A stretch of DNA of 48,694 nt from an uncultured Acetobacteraceae bacterium. Lineage in GTDB: Bacteria > Pseudomonadota > Alphaproteobacteria > Acetobacterales > Acetobacteraceae. A model generated the notes under the pieces. The model searched no databases and had not been told where the DNA came from. It was given only the letters and a program-made list of their open reading frames with translations. Of the stretch, positions 46,079 through 48,694 are shown one piece after another. The stretch spans positions 1-48,694 of the forward strand of contig CAIRCM010000170.1 of NCBI GenBank assembly GCA_903877125.1. Reading direction: 5' to 3'. The translations under genes and the position numbers were made by a program. Within the stretch, counting starts at the first letter, position 1. Every line of letters begins with the position of its first letter.

Positions 46079-46264
46079 ATGCCCGAAGTCTATATCCATG
46101 CCGCGAAGGAACGGACGCTCGATCAGAAGCGCGCTTTGGTGAAGGACGTCACCGACGCCATCGTGAAGCATTTCGACGTCAAGCCGGAAGCCGTGCTCGT
46201 GCGCATCTACGCCGACGATCCGGAAAGCAAGGCCAAGGGCGGCGTGCTCTTCTCCGACCGCTGA
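46079..46264 (+). CDS. 4-oxalocrotonate tautomerase family protein
   Basis: This 61-residue tautomerase has the catalytic Pro directly after the initiator Met (MPEVYIHAAKERTLDQKRAL) and a hexamer-type alpha/beta fold. It probably catalyses keto-enol tautomerisation of an unsaturated acid. The ribosome site AGGAG is 8 bases upstream. It is followed 8 bases later by the second LLM oxidoreductase, so the two are cotranscribed. Confidence 0.9.
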   Translation: MPEVYIHAAKERTLDQKRALVKDVTDAIVKHFDVKPEAVLVRIYADDPESKAKGGVLFSDR

Positions 46265-46272
46265 GCGCCGCC

Positions 46273-47247
46273 ATGAAGATCGGCATGTTCATCAACACCC
46301 AGTTCCCCGAGGGCGACAATGTCGCCGCCCGCGTGCCGGAACTGGTAGAACAGGTGCGCGTCGCCCGCCAATCCGGGTTCCAGTCGCTGCTGTTTCCGCA
46401 CCACTACCTCACCGCCCCCCTGCAGATGCTGCAGATCGCGCCCATGATGGCCTATCTCCTGCGGGAGGCCGAGGGCATGACCATCGGCGGCAACATCCTT
46501 CTCCTCCCACTGCTGAATCCCACCCATGTGGCCGAGGAAGCCGCCACCATGGACGTGCTGAGCGGCGGCAAATTCATCCTCGGCGTCGGCCTGGGTTACC
46601 GCGAGGGCGAATTCGATGCCTTCGGCGTGTCGCTGAAGGAACGAGCCCCCCGGTTTTCCGAGGCGATCGGCCTGATGCGCCGCCTGTGGACCGAGGATCG
46701 GGTGACCCATCAGGGACGGTTCTACTCGGTAAAGGACCACGGCATCAGCCTCAAGCCAGTCCAGCCGAACGGCCCGCCGGTTTGGGTCGCCGGCCTGGTG
46801 GAGGCCGCGGTCAAGCGCGCCGCCCGCATCGGCGACGCCTGGCTGATCGCCAACGCCACGACGCTGGGCGCGACCGAACCGCTCATGGCGGTATACCGGG
46901 AGACTCTCGCGTCCTTGGGCAAGACCGTAACCGAATTCCCGATCGCTCGGGAATGCTACGTCGGTGCCAACCACAAGACGGCGATGGACGAGTGCCGGGC
47001 GGCACTGGAATACAAATACAACTCCTACGCCGCCTGGGGCATGGAAAGCCCCACCGCGCACATGAGCTTCGAGGAGGTCGCACGCGACCGCTTCATCATC
47101 GGCGACAGCGTCTACGTGAAGGAAGAAATCGCCCGCTGGGAGGAAAAACTCGGCGTCAACCACATGATCATGCGCGTACAATGGCCTGGTCTGCCGCAGG
47201 AGCAGGTGCTCGGATCGATCCGCCGGTTGGGAGCGATGTACGGCTGA
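46273..47247 (+). CDS. LLM class flavin-dependent oxidoreductase
   Basis: This 324-residue luciferase-like protein has MKIGMFINTQFPEGDN, SLLFPHHYLTAPLQM, DVLSGGKFILGVGLGYREGE and PPVWVAGLVEAAVKRAARIG. It is only distantly similar to the other LLM enzyme in the window, so the two likely act on different substrates or steps. It is cotranscribed with the tautomerase gene. Confidence 0.9.
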   Translation: MKIGMFINTQFPEGDNVAARVPELVEQVRVARQSGFQSLLFPHHYLTAPLQMLQIAPMMAYLLREAEGMTIGGNILLLPLLNPTHVAEEAATMDVLSGGKFILGVGLGYREGEFDAFGVSLKERAPRFSEAIGLMRRLWTEDRVTHQGRFYSVKDHGISLKPVQPNGPPVWVAGLVEAAVKRAARIGDAWLIANATTLGATEPLMAVYRETLASLGKTVTEFPIARECYVGANHKTAMDECRAALEYKYNSYAAWGMESPTAHMSFEEVARDRFIIGDSVYVKEEIARWEEKLGVNHMIMRVQWPGLPQEQVLGSIRRLGAMYG

Positions 47248-47253
47248 GACATC

Positions 47254-47279
47254 GTGGGGGCGCGAGAAAGCGTCCCCAC
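47254..47279. terminator. bidirectional hairpin terminator
   Basis: GTGGGGGCGC-GAGAAA-GCGTCCCCAC forms a 10-bp stem with one G-T wobble, six bases after the LLM stop and 25 bases from the convergent binding-protein gene. A short TTT follows on the plus strand. Confidence 0.6.
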
Positions 47280-47304
47280 CGTTTCAGACGCAAAGCCGCG
47301 GCAG

Positions 47305-48510
47305 CTACTCCAGATCGATCGGCGAGAAATGCCCATCCGCCCCAATCTGGGTACCCCAGACCTTGTGCACCCCCTGGTGCTCGGTCGGACTGAAGTTGAC
47401 CGGTGTGCCCAAGCCCAAGTCCAACCCATGCATGCTTTCCAGCGTCCTGACCAGGGTCTCGGTGTCCAGCCCCGGCCCGGCGCGACGGATGGCTTCGATC
47501 AGGACATTCGCCGTCAAATAGCCCTCGAACGACACGTAATCCGGCGTCTCCCCAGGAAAATATTTGCCCAGCGCGGTCCTGTAGTCGAGCGCGACGCTGG
47601 CATAGCTGTCGACCGCCGGGACGACCTGGGTGACGATCACACCAGCAGCGAATTTGGACCCGAGGACCATCAGTTCGTCGGCCAGCGCGGTGCTGCCAAC
47701 AAACGATACGTTCGTATAGATCAAGCCGGGGATGACATCGTGCGTCTTCTCGATGAACTTGGCGGCCGGCCGGTAGGTCGCAACCATCACCACAGCCTTG
47801 ATGGGCAGGTTGGCATGCTGGCGCTGATATTGCTGCAATTGTCCCACGGCCTCGTCGACATCGACGGTGTTGCGTGCGTAATTCAGGCGCAAGATCGGGG
47901 GACCATCGTTGCCGGGACGCAAAATCCGCATGATCTTCGCGACGCCGTCGTAACCGGCATCGCCATACCCGTCCTGTTGCGCGAACACCGCGATCTGTTC
48001 TGGCCTCAAGCGCCGGATCTTGACCAGATAGCGCACCACCGCGGCGGTTTCTTCGGCATAGCTGGCTCGGAAATTGAAAACATAGCGGTCCGGCGGTTCC
48101 CGCCGCAGCAGCGGCGCGCCGGTGAACGCGCCGAAGAACACCGTCCGCTGCTGTAAGACATAGGGCAGCGCCACGGCCGCCGTGGGTGTTCCGACATTGC
48201 CCAAAAAGGCAAAGACATCGTCCTTGTCGTAGAGCTGCTTCATCACACCGGCGGTACGCCCCGGCTCATACCCATCGTCGCCGGCGATCAGCCGCAATGT
48301 GCGCCCGTTGACACCGCCCGCGGCATTGGCGACGCCGAGTGCCGCCTCGATACCGATTTTCAGTTGGTGTCCCAGTTCTTTCGCAGGGCCGGAAAACGGC
48401 GCCGCCATGCCCAGCCGTATTTCATGCGCGTCGATCCCGTGCGCCGTGGGCGGATCGGCGATGCGAATAATCGCCGAGCGCGATCTGCCGTCGATCTGGT
48501 TGTCCAGCAA
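47305..48510 (-). CDS. ABC transporter substrate-binding protein (Peripla_BP_6)
   Basis: This 401-residue ligand-binding protein of the LivK type has a core beginning IRLGMAAPFSGPAKELGHQLKIG, then AANAAGGVNGRTL, GDDGYEP and TPTAAVALPYV. No signal peptide follows the only usable start (TTG at 48510). The frame stays open upstream to a stop at 48571-48573, reading VSIQGAWAAVAIRGTSPLL, whose SIQGAWA looks like the end of a signal peptide. The true start may therefore be lost through a frameshift or lie upstream in another frame. Its transporter partners are outside the window. Confidence 0.8.
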   Translation of the reverse strand: MLDNQIDGRSRSAIIRIADPPTAHGIDAHEIRLGMAAPFSGPAKELGHQLKIGIEAALGVANAAGGVNGRTLRLIAGDDGYEPGRTAGVMKQLYDKDDVFAFLGNVGTPTAAVALPYVLQQRTVFFGAFTGAPLLRREPPDRYVFNFRASYAEETAAVVRYLVKIRRLRPEQIAVFAQQDGYGDAGYDGVAKIMRILRPGNDGPPILRLNYARNTVDVDEAVGQLQQYQRQHANLPIKAVVMVATYRPAAKFIEKTHDVIPGLIYTNVSFVGSTALADELMVLGSKFAAGVIVTQVVPAVDSYASVALDYRTALGKYFPGETPDYVSFEGYLTANVLIEAIRRAGPGLDTETLVRTLESMHGLDLGLGTPVNFSPTEHQGVHKVWGTQIGADGHFSPIDLE

Positions 48511-48694
48511 TGGGCTGGTGCCGCGGATCGCGACGGCCGCCCACGCCCCCTGGATGCTAACCCATCTTATTCACCGTTCTATTCCGCACACACAAATTAT
48601 CGTGCCGCGCTTGGCGTAGGCACGCCTTCCCCTCTGCTGGTTTGACCGCGTTTTGGACCATATCTGGCAGGCGCTGGGGGTTGGCTGGCAAGGG

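Overview
The window reads as a chromosomal segment of a GC-rich alphaproteobacterium, most likely Rhodospirillales/Acetobacteraceae-like. Three things suggest this: the order holB-metG-tatD-MBL, a LsrB-type LysR gene beside trxB, and alphaproteobacterial small families (DUF1491, DUF3108). Lineage is inference from gene content. I see no CRISPR array, insertion sequence, integrase or complete prophage. Genes are dense on both strands, and many same-strand neighbours overlap by 1-4 bases (ATGA, GTGA, TGATG), marking translationally coupled operons.

Layout. 0-2.7 kb: a broken partial gene, a PEP-CTERM exported protein, and a coupled pair of a cysteine peptidase/amidase-like protein and a membrane-anchored partner. 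2.7-6.8 kb: minus-strand housekeeping operon holB-metG-tatD-MBL hydrolase. 6.9-9.6 kb: an orphan unknown, a YidD-like protein with a Cys/Asp-rich tail, and a PLP aminotransferase. 9.7-14.9 kb: apt, then a branched-chain amino-acid-type ABC transporter (SBP, LivH, a LivM-LivG fusion, LivF). 15-18.3 kb: ankyrin protein, tRNA-Val(CAC), DUF3108 protein and gph, with two copies of a 101-bp repeat. 18.4-25 kb: glmU-glmS (UDP-GlcNAc supply), two alpha/beta or membrane proteins and a GH5 glycosidase.

25-27.9 kb: trxB, a LsrB/VtlR-type LysR gene and, just beyond its 3' end, a string of hairpins closed by a strong terminator with exposed CCUCCC. Its position and motifs fit an AbcR/alpha-r15 small RNA, a family known to repress ABC-transporter binding-protein mRNAs. 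Two such binding-protein genes lie in this window. 27.9-32.3 kb: coupled operon SDR-SDR-DUF1491-tandem GNAT, divergent from an ABC ATPase/permease pair without a binding protein. 32.3-38.3 kb: accessory-like mix including a lipoprotein, a frameshifted gene, a YeeZ-like epimerase, an exported unknown, a lysozyme-like protein, a GT4 glycosyltransferase and a possible ADP-ribosyltransferase-fold protein.

38.5-43.3 kb: thrS and infC (probably starting at a rare ATA codon), then a MazEF toxin-antitoxin pair and eno. 43.4-48.7 kb: a GlsB/YeaQ membrane protein, an amidohydrolase, two luciferase-like flavin oxidoreductases around a small tautomerase, and a second periplasmic binding protein with an unclear N-terminus.

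The strongest leads are the AbcR-like RNA beside lsrB, the ADP-ribosyltransferase-like protein, the amidase/partner pair, the 101-bp palindromic repeat and the ATA-initiated infC.
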